Assembly (NCBI RefSeq): GCF_000971475.1
Contig: NZ_DF967539.1
Location: forward strand, 26,690 to 90,689
Reading direction: 5' to 3'
Length of the DNA stretch: 64,000 nucleotides
From: Sulfuricella sp. T08
GTDB lineage: Bacteria; Pseudomonadota; Gammaproteobacteria; Burkholderiales; Sulfuricellaceae
The notes under the pieces were generated by a model. That model saw nothing but the letters and a program-made list of their open reading frames with translations, was not told where the DNA came from and did not search any database. Below, in pieces: positions 1 to 8,529 of this stretch (the first letter of the stretch is position 1; each line of letters begins with the position of its first letter). The position numbers and the translations under genes are program-made.

Positions 1-969
1 GGTGATTGGATCCGTATTTAAAAAATAAGACCAGTCTCCAGGAACAAAATTCTTTGGGGCAGCGCCGTATTTAATTTTCAAAAGCTTTCCGGGACGATTG
101 AGTTCCTGTGGATCGAAGTTTTTTTCGAAGGCCCACATTTTTCCTGGTTCGATATCCACCAAGGGTTCTTTATCAATGGAAAGCCTGTCTTCCAATAGCT
201 TTAGTTGCGCGGGGTCTTTCTTGATGCGGTGATAATAATCAAGCGCCCCTTGGATCACTACGAGTTTGGTGGCCGTGTAGCAACCAATTGCATACTGGTT
301 CTGGTTAATGAAAACATCATTGATGGCTTCGTGCAGGGGAAACCCTGGCATGGGAGTGCCGCGCTTCCAATACTTCTTGTTCCATTGCGCAGATCCGCCG
401 TCAGGCCAAACCCACGTTAAGTTTTCCGCCCAGGCCACGGTGTTTTGGCGGATGCTTACATAGTCCTTCAGTGCTTCCATATCGCACGCCCCATCTTTGA
501 ACTCGGTTAGTCGCCCATGCTGCAGAAGCGCCAGCAAAATTTCCTTTTTCGAAACGGTATGAATTTTTCTGGTTTTTCCGTGCTTCGTGGGGAGGTGTAC
601 GATATCGTCGCGGATCTGTAGTTCTGGTCTGATTTTGAGATCGAGTGTGTTGTAGTCTTCTTTATGCGTATTCAACGTGTAAACCACGACACCATTCTTT
701 CGATCCCATTTTTTTACGACCAAATCAGGAGCGACTTCCAAGGAGTCCAGGTACGTTCCCATTTTGGACTCGATGGTTTCAAGTTGGCCGGGCTTACAAG
801 AAAAACGGATGCCCTCATCAGGAGATGAGTTGTATTGTGCTGCAATGGTTTGGGCTTGTTGCGTAGGGCTGGATCCAGCGAAGAGATGGTTGCTAAAAAG
901 TATGAGCAACAGCATCAGAGGAATATTTTTTTGTAATCGTATTTGACTGAGCTCGACCTTGTTTTTCAT
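1..969 (-). CDS. Exported Tgl-like protein-glutamine gamma-glutamyltransferase (3' end beyond window)
   Basis: An uninterrupted minus-strand reading frame runs from ATG at 969 to the window edge (323 codons, no stop). The N-terminus is basic, then a hydrophobic stretch (LMLLLILF) ends in NHLFA, a plausible Sec signal peptide of about 31 residues. The C-terminal part seen contains YAIGCYTATKLVV and, further on, FVPGDWSYFLN. These resemble the catalytic-Cys block (GCATAMV) and the LPGDCxYFKNPD block of Bacillus Tgl transglutaminases, which form glutamine-lysine isopeptide bonds. Inference: a periplasmic or secreted protein-crosslinking enzyme. Base composition looks more AT-rich than the neighbouring reductase gene, which may mean transfer. 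The upstream neighbour is 143 bp away on the same strand. Function is moderately supported; the C-terminus is not visible. Confidence 0.6.
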   Translation of the reverse strand, partial: MKNKVELSQIRLQKNIPLMLLLILFSNHLFAGSSPTQQAQTIAAQYNSSPDEGIRFSCKPGQLETIESKMGTYLDSLEVAPDLVVKKWDRKNGVVVYTLNTHKEDYNTLDLKIRPELQIRDDIVHLPTKHGKTRKIHTVSKKEILLALLQHGRLTEFKDGACDMEALKDYVSIRQNTVAWAENLTWVWPDGGSAQWNKKYWKRGTPMPGFPLHEAINDVFINQNQYAIGCYTATKLVVIQGALDYYHRIKKDPAQLKLLEDRLSIDKEPLVDIEPGKMWAFEKNFDPQELNRPGKLLKIKYGAAPKNFVPGDWSYFLNTDPIT

Positions 970-1112
970 GTGCTTAAGCGTGTCACGTTAAGCCGCCACT
1001 CGGGCACACTCTGGCCTTGAGTATCCACTTCGAGGTCGAATGCGGGCCTTCGCCCAGAACTGCTGGCTGGTTTTGCATCGCAAAGATGCCGAATTGGGGG
1101 TGGAATGCGCGC

Positions 1113-2135
1113 TTAAGCCTTGGGTTTGCTGAAAGTAAACGCGTCGGAATAAAAATCTTCGTTCGGCAGCTTGCGCTGTGTGGTCAAGGCCTGGTGAGCC
1201 GCTTCCACCATCACGGGCGAACCGCAGGCGTAGACCTGGTAGCCTTCCAGATCGGCGTAATCCTCCAGCACTGTGTCGTGCAGGAAGCCGGTTCTGCCTT
1301 GCCAGTGGTCTTCCGGTGCGGGTTCGGACAGTACCGGAACAAACTTGAAATTGGCGTGTTCCTGTTCCCATTTTTTCGGCAGATCCAGCATGTACAGGTG
1401 GGACAGGTTGTGGGCACCCCAGTAGAAGGTGATCGGACGCTTGATGCCGTGGTGGAAGGCATGCTCGAGCATGGCCTTGACCGGGGCGAAGCCGGTGCCG
1501 CTGGCAAGCAGGAGAATCGGCTTGTCGCTGTCTTCGCGCAAAAAGAAGGTGCCCAATGGGCCTTCAAAGCGCAGGAGGGCCTTTTCATGCATTTGCGTGA
1601 ATACCAGATCGCTGAAACTGCCCCCCGGTACGCGGCGGATGTGCAACTGCAAAAAATCGTCGTCGTGGGGCGCGTTGGCGAGGGAGTATGCGCGGCGTGC
1701 ACCGTCCTTGAGCAGGATGTCGATATATTGGCCGGCCAGGAATTGCAGGCGTTCATTGGTTGGAAGCTTGAGGTAGAGCACTGCGACATCTTCCGCCGGC
1801 GTCTCGATTTTTTCCACCTTGCATGGCATGATTTTGACCGGAATATCCTGTGTATCGGCCACTTCATGCGCTTCTATCACTACGTCGGTTTTAGGCTCGG
1901 CGCAGCAGAACAGTGCCAGTCCCTCGATCTTCTCGGATTCGTTCAAGGCATGATCCTGATAGTCGCCATAATCGACGGTGCCTTGCAGAACCTTGCCCTT
2001 GCATGCGCCGCAGGCGCCGTTGCGGCAGCCGTAAGGCAGCGTATGGCCCTCGCGTAGGGCTGCATCCAGGATAGTCTCGCCTTCCATGACCGTCACCGAA
2101 TGCTTGCTCGGCATGATCGTCAATTTGTGTGACAT
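1113..2135 (-). CDS. 2Fe-2S ferredoxin/FAD/NAD(P)H oxidoreductase (CDP-6-deoxy-glucoseen reductase-like)
   Basis: 340 residues. The N-terminal plant-type ferredoxin domain has Cys37, Cys42, Cys45 and a Cys77/78 pair (YGCRNGACGACKG). It is followed by a ferredoxin-NADP reductase module with the FAD motif RAYSLANAP (about 148), GGSFS (171) and the nucleotide-binding motif ASGTGFAP (211). The family transfers electrons from NAD(P)H through FAD to the 2Fe-2S centre and on to a partner; many betaproteobacteria carry this gene annotated as CDP-6-deoxy-delta-3,4-glucoseen reductase although no deoxysugar pathway is nearby, as here. Start at 2135 is chosen because AGAGGAAG lies just upstream and the ferredoxin domain begins there; in-frame upstream codons are not ferredoxin-like. 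The true partner is unknown. Confidence 0.85.
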   Translation of the reverse strand: MSHKLTIMPSKHSVTVMEGETILDAALREGHTLPYGCRNGACGACKGKVLQGTVDYGDYQDHALNESEKIEGLALFCCAEPKTDVVIEAHEVADTQDIPVKIMPCKVEKIETPAEDVAVLYLKLPTNERLQFLAGQYIDILLKDGARRAYSLANAPHDDDFLQLHIRRVPGGSFSDLVFTQMHEKALLRFEGPLGTFFLREDSDKPILLLASGTGFAPVKAMLEHAFHHGIKRPITFYWGAHNLSHLYMLDLPKKWEQEHANFKFVPVLSEPAPEDHWQGRTGFLHDTVLEDYADLEGYQVYACGSPVMVEAAHQALTTQRKLPNEDFYSDAFTFSKPKA

Positions 2136-2332
2136 GCGTACTTCCTCTAGATTAAAGTGGCTTTTTTGTTCGCCGACTCGATAAACCTGTTCCATGCTGA
2201 AACAACGATTGCTGATTGTGGGCTGCGGCGATATCGCGCTGCGCTTGGCAAAGCGAATAGTGTACCACAGCGCTTGGTCTTTTTGAGGGTGAGACTGGTT
2301 TGCACGAGCGTGCGCGATGGGCTGGGGGCGGT

Positions 2333-2731
2333 CTAGCGCAGCTTGTCGTGCTCGTTGACCCGCGTCCATTCGCCATCGATCACATCGTCGTTGGCTGCGG
2401 ACGGCATGGTTACCTTGGGGTGGGGCAGGAGAAGCAGGATCAGGGCCAGAAAATCGCTGATGATGCCGGGGAAGATCAGCAGGAGCCCTGCCAGCACGTT
2501 GCGAAAGCCGATCAACAGCGAGAAGCTGAGAGAATGACCCGACTGCAGGGCGCCGAACAGACGCAACGGCAACATGGTACCGGCGTCCCGCACCAGCCAG
2601 CCGCCGACTATCGCGCTAGCCAGCAACCAGGGCAGCAGCCACCAGCCGACGGTTCCGGCTAGTTTGGCCAGGACATAAATCTCCAGGGCCGGGAAACCGA
2701 GTAGAATAAACAAGATTAGAAAGTTACGCAT
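2333..2731 (-). CDS. fxsA: FxsA family membrane protein
   Basis: 132 residues with three to four hydrophobic segments: FLILFILLGFPALEIYVLA near the N-terminus, WWLLPWLLASAIVGGWLV, and a C-terminal FPGIISDFLALILLLLP followed by a hydrophilic tail. This is the layout of FxsA (YtzA/UPF0716), an inner-membrane protein that in E. coli relieves exclusion of phage T7 by the F plasmid; its normal role is unclear. The ATG at 2731 is chosen because the hydrophobic domain starts right there. It is divergent from cutA with the two starts almost touching, so each promoter must lie inside the opposite gene or the two share a very short region. Confidence 0.85.
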   Translation of the reverse strand: MRNFLILFILLGFPALEIYVLAKLAGTVGWWLLPWLLASAIVGGWLVRDAGTMLPLRLFGALQSGHSLSFSLLIGFRNVLAGLLLIFPGIISDFLALILLLLPHPKVTMPSAANDDVIDGEWTRVNEHDKLR

Positions 2732-2745
2732 GTATGGGGCTCCAA

Positions 2746-3075
2746 ATGGAAGCAATATTGGTGATCACCAGCTTGCCGGACCGGGAAGTCGCCCAGCGGT
2801 TGGCCGGGAGGTTGGTGGAGGAACGGCTTGCGGCCTGCGTCAATATCTTGGCGCCGTGCGAGTCGGTCTATCGCTGGCAAGGCCGAATCGAAACCGCGCA
2901 GGAGATCACACTGCTGATTAAAACACTGGGGGCGCATTACGGCAAGGTTGAAAAAACCATACGTCAGTGTCACCCTTACGAACTTCCTGAAATTATCGCA
3001 GTCCCAATTACCGCCGGTTTGCCTGCCTATCTTGAATGGCTGGCGGCCGAAACGATTAACCCTGACCCCTCCTAA
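2746..3075 (+). CDS. cutA: CutA1 divalent-ion tolerance protein
   Basis: 109 residues from the ATG at 2746 (an in-frame ATG at 2734 is possible; 2746 has GGGG at proper spacing and fits the usual family N-terminus, AILVITSLPD). Family hallmarks seen: DREVAQRLAGRLVEERLAACVNI, the YRWQGRIE strand, a central LLIKT and a C-terminal HPYELPEIIAVPI. CutA1 is a trimeric cytosolic protein linked to copper/divalent metal tolerance; its biochemical role is not settled. It lies directly upstream of dsbD (cutA-dsbD is a common arrangement, including in E. coli), so cotranscription across the repeat at 3082-3143 is likely. Confidence 0.9.
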   Translation: MEAILVITSLPDREVAQRLAGRLVEERLAACVNILAPCESVYRWQGRIETAQEITLLIKTLGAHYGKVEKTIRQCHPYELPEIIAVPITAGLPAYLEWLAAETINPDPS

Positions 3076-3081
3076 GGGGCT

Positions 3082-3143
3082 GCCCTCACCCCAACCCTCT
3101 CCCGCAAGCGGGAGAGGGGGCGAACGTGAAGGGCGCTTGTTTT
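3082..3143. repeat. Dispersed hairpin repeat, family 1, copy 1
   Basis: Contains the dyad CCTCTCCCGCAAGCGGGAGAGG and a downstream tail ending in GGCGCTTGTTT. A second copy with the same tail lies at 43432-43493 and a shorter, oppositely oriented core at 24389-24424. This copy reaches into the start region of dsbD: its GGGAGAGGGGG sits a few bases before the GTG at 3126 and could act as the ribosome binding site. Confidence 0.75.
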
Positions 3144-5363
3144 GATTGGTTGAATATGCATTATTTGATGGCTTTTTTTCTGTTGTGTTCCTCGATGGTG
3201 AGCGCCGGCGAGGGCGATCTGCTCGAGCCCGAGCAGGCATTCAAGGTTTCCGGCCGCGCGCTGGATGGCCAGACCCTCGAAGTGCGCTACCAGATCGCTG
3301 ATGGGTATTACCTGTACAAGGAAAAACTCAAATTTCAGGCGGAACCCTCGGATGTCAGTCTCGGAACACCACTGCTGCCCGCCGGCAAAGTCAAGCAGGA
3401 CGAGTATTTCGGCAAGGTGGAAACCTACCGCCACGATCTGGTGATTCGTCTGCCCTATACCCGCGGCTCTGCATCCCGGATCACCCTGAAGGCGGTTTCG
3501 CAGGGATGTGCGGATATGGGAGTGTGCTATCCACCGCAAACCCAACTGGTAAAAATCGATCTTCCCGGCGCTCAGGCGGAGGCCGAAAAGAAGCCTTCCT
3601 TCCTCAAGATGCTGGGCGGTGGTCAGGAAGAGTTTTTGCCGGTGGACCAAGCGTTCAAGCTTGTAGTCAAGGCCATCGATAATGACACACTGCTGGCCAG
3701 TTTCACGATCACCGAAAGCTATTATTTGTATCGCGACAAGATCAAGTTCTCACTGAAGGGCGGCGGTGCCAGTATCGACGCGGTGGCCATGCCCAAGGGC
3801 GAGATCAAGACTGACCCCAATTTCGGTAGTACCGAGGTGTACCATCAATCGTTCCAGGCAACCATCAAGCTGAAGCGTGAAGGCAACGGCGAACAGGCGA
3901 TCAATCTGGCCGTCGTCTATCAGGGGTGCAGCGAAAAAGGGATTTGCTATCCGCCAGTGCAGAAGACTGTCGCGCTGACTTTGCCAACAGTTGCAGCTGC
4001 GCAGCAGTCCGCTGCGGCCGCGGGGGCTGAAATAATCGCACCCTCCAAACCGGTGGAGGCGCAGGGCAACGAGTCTTCCCGTATCGGGGACTTGTTCAAG
4101 GGCGGCAGCTTCTGGCTGATCATGGTGAGTTTCTTCGGTTTCGGTCTGCTGCTGGCACTCACTCCTTGCGTGTTTCCCATGATCCCGATTCTTTCCGGCA
4201 TCATTGTCGGGCAAGGGCATGCGCTGACAAAATCCCGCGCTTTCGGCCTGTCGCTGGCCTATGTGCTTGGCATGGCGCTCACCTATGCGGCTGTCGGCGT
4301 GGCGGCGGGCATGTCCGGCACCCTGTTTTCCTCCGCCCTGCAGAACCCCTGGGTGCTGGGCGGTTTTGCCCTTGTTTTCGTGGCACTTGCCTTCTCGATG
4401 TTCGGTTTCTATGAGCTGCAGATGCCCAGTTTCATCCAGAACCGCTTCAACGATGCCAGCAACCGCGTCAAGGGCGGGAGTGCGGCCGGGGTGTTCGTCA
4501 TGGGCGCACTCTCGGCGGTGATTGTGGGCCCCTGCGTGGCGGCTCCGCTGGCCGGGGCATTGCTCTATATCGGCCAGACCGGCGATGTGGTGCTGGGTGG
4601 CTCGGCGCTGTTCTCCCTGGCGCTGGGCATGGGCGCTCCGCTCCTGCTGGTAGGAGTTTCCGCCGGTGCATTGTTGCCCAAGGCTGGAGCCTGGATGGAG
4701 GCGGTGAAGAGTTTCTTCGGTGTGCTGCTGCTGGGTATGGCGATCTGGCTGATTTCGCCGGTGATCTCCCCGGTAGTTTACATGCTGTTGTGGGCGGGGT
4801 TGCTGATTGTTTCCGCCATCTACTTGCGCGCTATCGACCCTCTTCCGCACCCGGCCAGCGGCTTCGCCAAGTTTTGGAAAGGGGTGGGGGTAGTCGCGCT
4901 GATTGTTGGCGTGGCATTGCTGATCGGCGCCCTTTCCGGCAACCGTGACATGCTGCAGCCCTTGTCGGGACTGCGTGCCGAAGCGAAAGCGGCGGGCGTG
5001 GAGTCTCTCAAGTTCGAGAGGGTGAAAAATGTGGCGGAACTGGAAAGCCGTCTGAAGCAGGCCGACGGCAAAATCGTGATGCTGGATTTCTTCGCCGACT
5101 GGTGTGTTTCCTGCAAGGAGTTCGAGCGTTTCACCTTCGGCGATGCCAAAGTTCAGGCCAAGCTGCGCGATGCGGTGCTGCTGCAGGTTGATGTCACGGC
5201 TAATAGCGAGGAAGACAAGGCGCTGCTCAAGAAATTTGGATTGTTCGGGCCTCCCGGCATCGTTTTCTTCGACAAAAGTGGCAAGGAGTTAAGCGATGCG
5301 CGCGTGGTCGGCTATGAACCGCCGGAGAAGTTTATCGTTACACTGGATGCTATAATCCGCTAG
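3126..5363 (+). CDS. dsbD: Thiol:disulfide interchange protein DsbD with duplicated N-terminal domain
   Basis: 745 residues if read from GTG 3126; ATG 3156 is an alternative, and both give a signal peptide ending SSMVSA. DsbD moves reducing power from cytoplasmic thioredoxin across the inner membrane to periplasmic partners, including cytochrome c maturation factors. Seen: two tandem periplasmic N-terminal domains, each with a paired-Cys motif (CADMGVCYPP near 125; CSEKGICYPP near 270); eight-helix transporter core with TPCVFPMIPIL and GPCVAAPLAGA (about 335-615); C-terminal thioredoxin domain with ADWCVSCKEFE (near 660). E. coli DsbD (about 565 residues) has only one N-terminal domain, so the duplication explains the extra length. 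A tlpA-like gene follows after 22 bp. The ccm operon at 42-49 kb is a plausible client. Confidence 0.93.
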   Translation: MKGACFDWLNMHYLMAFFLLCSSMVSAGEGDLLEPEQAFKVSGRALDGQTLEVRYQIADGYYLYKEKLKFQAEPSDVSLGTPLLPAGKVKQDEYFGKVETYRHDLVIRLPYTRGSASRITLKAVSQGCADMGVCYPPQTQLVKIDLPGAQAEAEKKPSFLKMLGGGQEEFLPVDQAFKLVVKAIDNDTLLASFTITESYYLYRDKIKFSLKGGGASIDAVAMPKGEIKTDPNFGSTEVYHQSFQATIKLKREGNGEQAINLAVVYQGCSEKGICYPPVQKTVALTLPTVAAAQQSAAAAGAEIIAPSKPVEAQGNESSRIGDLFKGGSFWLIMVSFFGFGLLLALTPCVFPMIPILSGIIVGQGHALTKSRAFGLSLAYVLGMALTYAAVGVAAGMSGTLFSSALQNPWVLGGFALVFVALAFSMFGFYELQMPSFIQNRFNDASNRVKGGSAAGVFVMGALSAVIVGPCVAAPLAGALLYIGQTGDVVLGGSALFSLALGMGAPLLLVGVSAGALLPKAGAWMEAVKSFFGVLLLGMAIWLISPVISPVVYMLLWAGLLIVSAIYLRAIDPLPHPASGFAKFWKGVGVVALIVGVALLIGALSGNRDMLQPLSGLRAEAKAAGVESLKFERVKNVAELESRLKQADGKIVMLDFFADWCVSCKEFERFTFGDAKVQAKLRDAVLLQVDVTANSEEDKALLKKFGLFGPPGIVFFDKSGKELSDARVVGYEPPEKFIVTLDAIIR

Positions 5364-5385
5364 CCCATTTCCTCCAAGACCTTTC

Positions 5386-5916
5386 ATGTCCAAAGCCAAA
5401 TTATTACTGATTGCCGCAGGGGCTTTTATCGCCTTGGCCGCAGTCTATTTCGCCGTTCCTCAAAAACCGGAACAGGCCGCCGCTTCCCCGGAGATTTCTG
5501 CCGAGCCGGTGTTTGCTGCCAGCTTCAAGGATCTCGATGACAAGCTCCAACCGCTCAAGCAATGGCGCGGCAAGGTGGTGGTGCTGAATTTTTGGGCGCC
5601 CTGGTGCCCGCCTTGTCGCGAGGAAATGCCGGATTTCATCAAGTTGCAGGACAAGTATCACGAACGCGGTCTGGTGTTCATCGGTGTAGCGCTGGATGAA
5701 AAGATCAAGGTGCAGGCTTTTGCCGATGAGATAGGAGTTAATTACCCGATATTTCTGGGAGAAATGGAGGCCGTGGATCTGGCGAAGAAAATCGGCAATC
5801 GTTTGGGAGGGTTGCCGTTTACCGTGGTGATAGATCGTAACGGCAGAATTGTGGCTAGTGAAGTGGGTGGATTAACCTTGGCCCGGCTGGAAAAAATCGT
5901 ATTACCTTTACTATAG
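5386..5916 (+). CDS. TlpA/ResA-family periplasmic thioredoxin
   Basis: 176 residues with an N-terminal membrane anchor or uncleaved signal (LLLIAAGAFIALAAVYFAV) and a thioredoxin fold holding the active site WCPPC (Cys74, Cys77) and the cis-proline block GGLPFTVVID (about 140). The TlpA/ResA family reduces periplasmic disulfides, typically apocytochrome c heme-binding cysteines or metal-centre assembly proteins, and takes electrons from DsbD/CcdA. Position 22 bp behind dsbD suggests an electron relay DsbD to this protein. It is distinct from the ccmG gene at 46825, which carries WCASC. Confidence 0.88.
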   Translation: MSKAKLLLIAAGAFIALAAVYFAVPQKPEQAAASPEISAEPVFAASFKDLDDKLQPLKQWRGKVVVLNFWAPWCPPCREEMPDFIKLQDKYHERGLVFIGVALDEKIKVQAFADEIGVNYPIFLGEMEAVDLAKKIGNRLGGLPFTVVIDRNGRIVASEVGGLTLARLEKIVLPLL

Positions 5917-6085
5917 AAGCGGGAATATTGGATTTTATCAAGATTAATCAAAATCCAGTGAGATTCTCGTGCGAGGTTATGAACCCTCCGGGTTGGCAAC
6001 TTCGGGGAAAAACTGGACAAGTTCACCCATTTTGCGGCAAACTTGCCGCCATGAAAAGTGAAAATCAGGGAAGGGGGGAGGTCAG

Positions 6086-6535
6086 GTGAAAGCCACCAAT
6101 ACCAGAATTCTCGTCCTTCATGGACCCAACCTGAATCTGCTGGGCATGCGCGAACCAGGCCACTATGGGCTCGCCACCCTGGCGCAGATCAATGATCGTT
6201 TGCAGAATATGGCGCAGGATGCCGGCGCGATGCTGGAAAACTTTCAGAGCAACAGCGAAACCGAATTGATCAACCGGGTACATCAGGCAAAAGCCGATGC
6301 AATGGATTTCATCATCATCAACCCCGCGGCCTATACTCATACCAGCGTTGCTTTGCGCGACGGGCTTGCGGCCGTGGCCATTCCCTTTGTTGAAGTGCAT
6401 CTTTCCAACGTGTTTGCGCGTGAGGCATTCCGCCACCATTCTTATTTTTCCGATCTGGCTGTTGGCGTTATCAGCGGCCTGGGTGCGAAAGGTTATGAAC
6501 TGGCGCTGGAGTTCGCGCTGCAACATCAAGCTTAA
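6086..6535 (+). CDS. aroQ: 3-dehydroquinate dehydratase, type II
   Basis: 149 residues starting with GTG at 6086, preceded by a strong GGGGGGAGG Shine-Dalgarno sequence. Motifs of the dodecameric type II enzyme are present: [18 protein letters not shown] at the N-terminus (active-site Arg/Tyr loop), [11 protein letters not shown] (substrate-binding Asn) and [12 protein letters not shown] (His). It removes water from 3-dehydroquinate in the shikimate pathway. The order aroQ-accB-accC is common in proteobacteria, and accB follows 9 bp after the stop, so these form one operon. Confidence 0.96.
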   Translation: MKATNTRILVLHGPNLNLLGMREPGHYGLATLAQINDRLQNMAQDAGAMLENFQSNSETELINRVHQAKADAMDFIIINPAAYTHTSVALRDGLAAVAIPFVEVHLSNVFAREAFRHHSYFSDLAVGVISGLGAKGYELALEFALQHQA

Positions 6536-6544
6536 GGACTAAAT

Positions 6545-7006
6545 ATGGATTTGCGAAAAGTTAAGAAACTGATCGATCTGGTCAGTGAATCCGGGATTGC
6601 CGAACTGGAAATTACCGAAGGCGAAGAAACCGTGCGCATTAGCCGCTATGGTCAGAACCCGCCGCAGCCGATGATGTATGCGCAGCATCAATCTTTCATG
6701 CCTGCTGCCGCACCTGTCGCCGCGTCACCAGCAGCCATCGAGGCTGCGCCCGCCGTTGCTGGTCAGCCCGACGGACATCCCGTCAAGTCGCCGATGGTGG
6801 GCACGTTTTACCGTGCCGCTTCGCCTGGCTCGAAAAACTTTGCCGAGGTGGGGCAATCAGTGAGCGCTGGCGATACCCTGTGCATTATCGAAGCGATGAA
6901 GCTGCTCAACGAAATCGAAGCAGACCAGGGTGGCGTCATCAAGGCGATTCTGGTCGAAAATGGCCAGCCCGTCGAATACGGCGAGCCTCTGTTTATTATT
7001 GGTTAA
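6545..7006 (+). CDS. accB: Acetyl-CoA carboxylase biotin carboxyl carrier protein
   Basis: 153 residues. An N-terminal helical domain ([20 protein letters not shown]) and an Ala/Pro-rich linker (about 50-80) precede the biotinyl domain ([19 protein letters not shown]) with the biotin-acceptor block [11 protein letters not shown] (lysine near 118). It carries CO2-biotin between the AccC carboxylase and the carboxyltransferase in fatty-acid synthesis. accC follows after a gap of about 108 bp filled by an inverted-repeat element. Confidence 0.97.
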   Translation: MDLRKVKKLIDLVSESGIAELEITEGEETVRISRYGQNPPQPMMYAQHQSFMPAAAPVAASPAAIEAAPAVAGQPDGHPVKSPMVGTFYRAASPGSKNFAEVGQSVSAGDTLCIIEAMKLLNEIEADQGGVIKAILVENGQPVEYGEPLFIIG

Positions 7007-7012
7007 AAGCTT

Positions 7013-7101
7013 TTCACCGCGGAGTACGAAAAGGAACGCGGAGGAAAGCACCCCTGGCAAGTCGGGTTTCCTCCGCGTTCTCCGCGTCCTCTGTGGTTCA
7101 A
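7013..7101. repeat. Inverted-repeat element, family 2, copy A (accB-accC gap)
   Basis: Left arm begins TTCACCGCGGAG and runs into GAACGCGGAGGAAA; the right arm is its near-complement, ending CCTCTGTGGTTCAA. The arms could fold into one long hairpin in the transcript. Other copies are at 12043-12129, 12547-12630 and 49121-49247. Confidence 0.8.
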
Positions 7102-7114
7102 ATTAGGACTTCAA

Positions 7115-8473
7115 ATGTTTGAAAAAATCCTCATTGCCAACCGCGGCGAAATCGCCCTGCGTATCCAGCGTGCCTGTCGCGAAATGGGCATCAAAACTGT
7201 GGCTGTCCATTCCGAGGCGGATGCCGATGCCAAGTATGTGAAGCTCGCCGATGAATCGGTGTGCATCGGCCCGGCCCAGTCCACCTTGAGCTATCTGCAT
7301 GTTCCCTCGATCATCAGCGCAGCGGAAGTGACCGATGCCGAAGCGATCCATCCCGGCTACGGATTCCTTTCCGAAAATGCCGATTTCGCCGAACGGGTGG
7401 AGCAAAGCGGGTTCGTGTTCATCGGCCCGCGCCCGGAGACGATACGCCTGATGGGCGACAAGGTCAGTGCCAAGGATGCGATGAAGGCTTCCGGCGTGCC
7501 CTGCGTACCTGGTTCGGAGGGTGCGCTGTCGGACGACTCGGATGAGATTATACGTACCGCCCAGGACGTCGGTTATCCGGTGATCATCAAGGCGGCCGGC
7601 GGTGGTGGCGGCCGCGGCATGCGTGTGGTGCACACCGAAGCAGCGCTGCTGAACGCGGTCAGCATGACCAAGAACGAAGCGCAGACGGCATTCGGCAATC
7701 CAGTGGTGTACATGGAAAAGTTTCTCGAAAATCCGCGCCACATCGAGATTCAGGTTCTGGCTGACGAGCATGGCAATGCGGCGTTCCTGGGCGAGCGCGA
7801 CTGCTCGATGCAGCGTCGCCATCAGAAGATTATTGAGGAAGCTCCGGCCCCTGGCCTTGATCCCAAGCTGCGCGACAAAATTGGCGAACGCTGCGCCGAA
7901 GCCTGCCGCAAGATTGGTTACCGCGGGGCCGGCACCTTCGAGTTCCTGTATGAGAATGGCGAGTTTTTCTTCATTGAAATGAATACCCGCGTCCAGGTCG
8001 AACACCCGGTGACGGAAATGATTACCGGCATCGATATCGTGCAGGAGCAGATCCGCATTGCCGCCGGACTGAAGTTGAGTTTCAAGCAGAAAGATGTTCA
8101 GCTTAAAGGGCATTCGATCGAGTGCCGCATTAACGCCGAGGATCCTTACACCTTCGTACCTTCGCCAGGACGCATCACGGTCTACCATGTGCCCGGCGGC
8201 CCTGGTATCCGGGTTGATTCCCACGTTTACCAGAATTATGTGGTGCCGCAATACTACGATTCCATGGTCGGCAAGCTGATCGCCTACGGTGCCACTCGCG
8301 AGCAAGCCATCGCCCGGATGAAGACAGCCCTTTCCGAAATGGTCATCGAAGGCATCAAGACCAACATACCCTTGCATCAGGATCTGATGCGCGATGCGGC
8401 CTTTGTCGCTGGTGGCACCAGCATTCATTACCTGGAGCACAAACTGGCTGCAGCAAAAGCAAAGCCTCAGTAA
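7115..8473 (+). CDS. accC: Acetyl-CoA carboxylase biotin carboxylase subunit
   Basis: 452 residues, typical length. It starts [20 protein letters not shown], the family signature, and has the ATP-grasp glycine loop [11 protein letters not shown] (about 158-168), [13 protein letters not shown] and a C-terminal substrate block [12 protein letters not shown]. It carboxylates biotin on AccB using ATP and bicarbonate. The operon with accB is interrupted only by a hairpin repeat, which might modulate read-through or mRNA stability. Confidence 0.97.
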   Translation: MFEKILIANRGEIALRIQRACREMGIKTVAVHSEADADAKYVKLADESVCIGPAQSTLSYLHVPSIISAAEVTDAEAIHPGYGFLSENADFAERVEQSGFVFIGPRPETIRLMGDKVSAKDAMKASGVPCVPGSEGALSDDSDEIIRTAQDVGYPVIIKAAGGGGGRGMRVVHTEAALLNAVSMTKNEAQTAFGNPVVYMEKFLENPRHIEIQVLADEHGNAAFLGERDCSMQRRHQKIIEEAPAPGLDPKLRDKIGERCAEACRKIGYRGAGTFEFLYENGEFFFIEMNTRVQVEHPVTEMITGIDIVQEQIRIAAGLKLSFKQKDVQLKGHSIECRINAEDPYTFVPSPGRITVYHVPGGPGIRVDSHVYQNYVVPQYYDSMVGKLIAYGATREQAIARMKTALSEMVIEGIKTNIPLHQDLMRDAAFVAGGTSIHYLEHKLAAAKAKPQ

Positions 8474-8529
8474 AGCCTTTAAGGCTGCGCCGTAACTAAA
8501 AAAGAGCAATACTTCTTCAAGGAATCTGC

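Noticed and set aside
205..946. Short plus-strand frames at the left edge
   Set aside because: They lie opposite a single continuous minus-strand gene with signal peptide and family motifs that runs off the window.
1017..2057. 346-codon plus-strand frame opposite the ferredoxin reductase
   Set aside because: The minus-strand protein has full ferredoxin and FAD motifs; the plus frame shows none.
7103..8509. 468-codon minus-strand frame opposite accC
   Set aside because: accC is unmistakable on the plus strand; the antisense frame is a high-GC codon-bias shadow with no motif. The same reasoning removes 3750-4850 minus, 52192-53391 minus and 53699-55111 minus.
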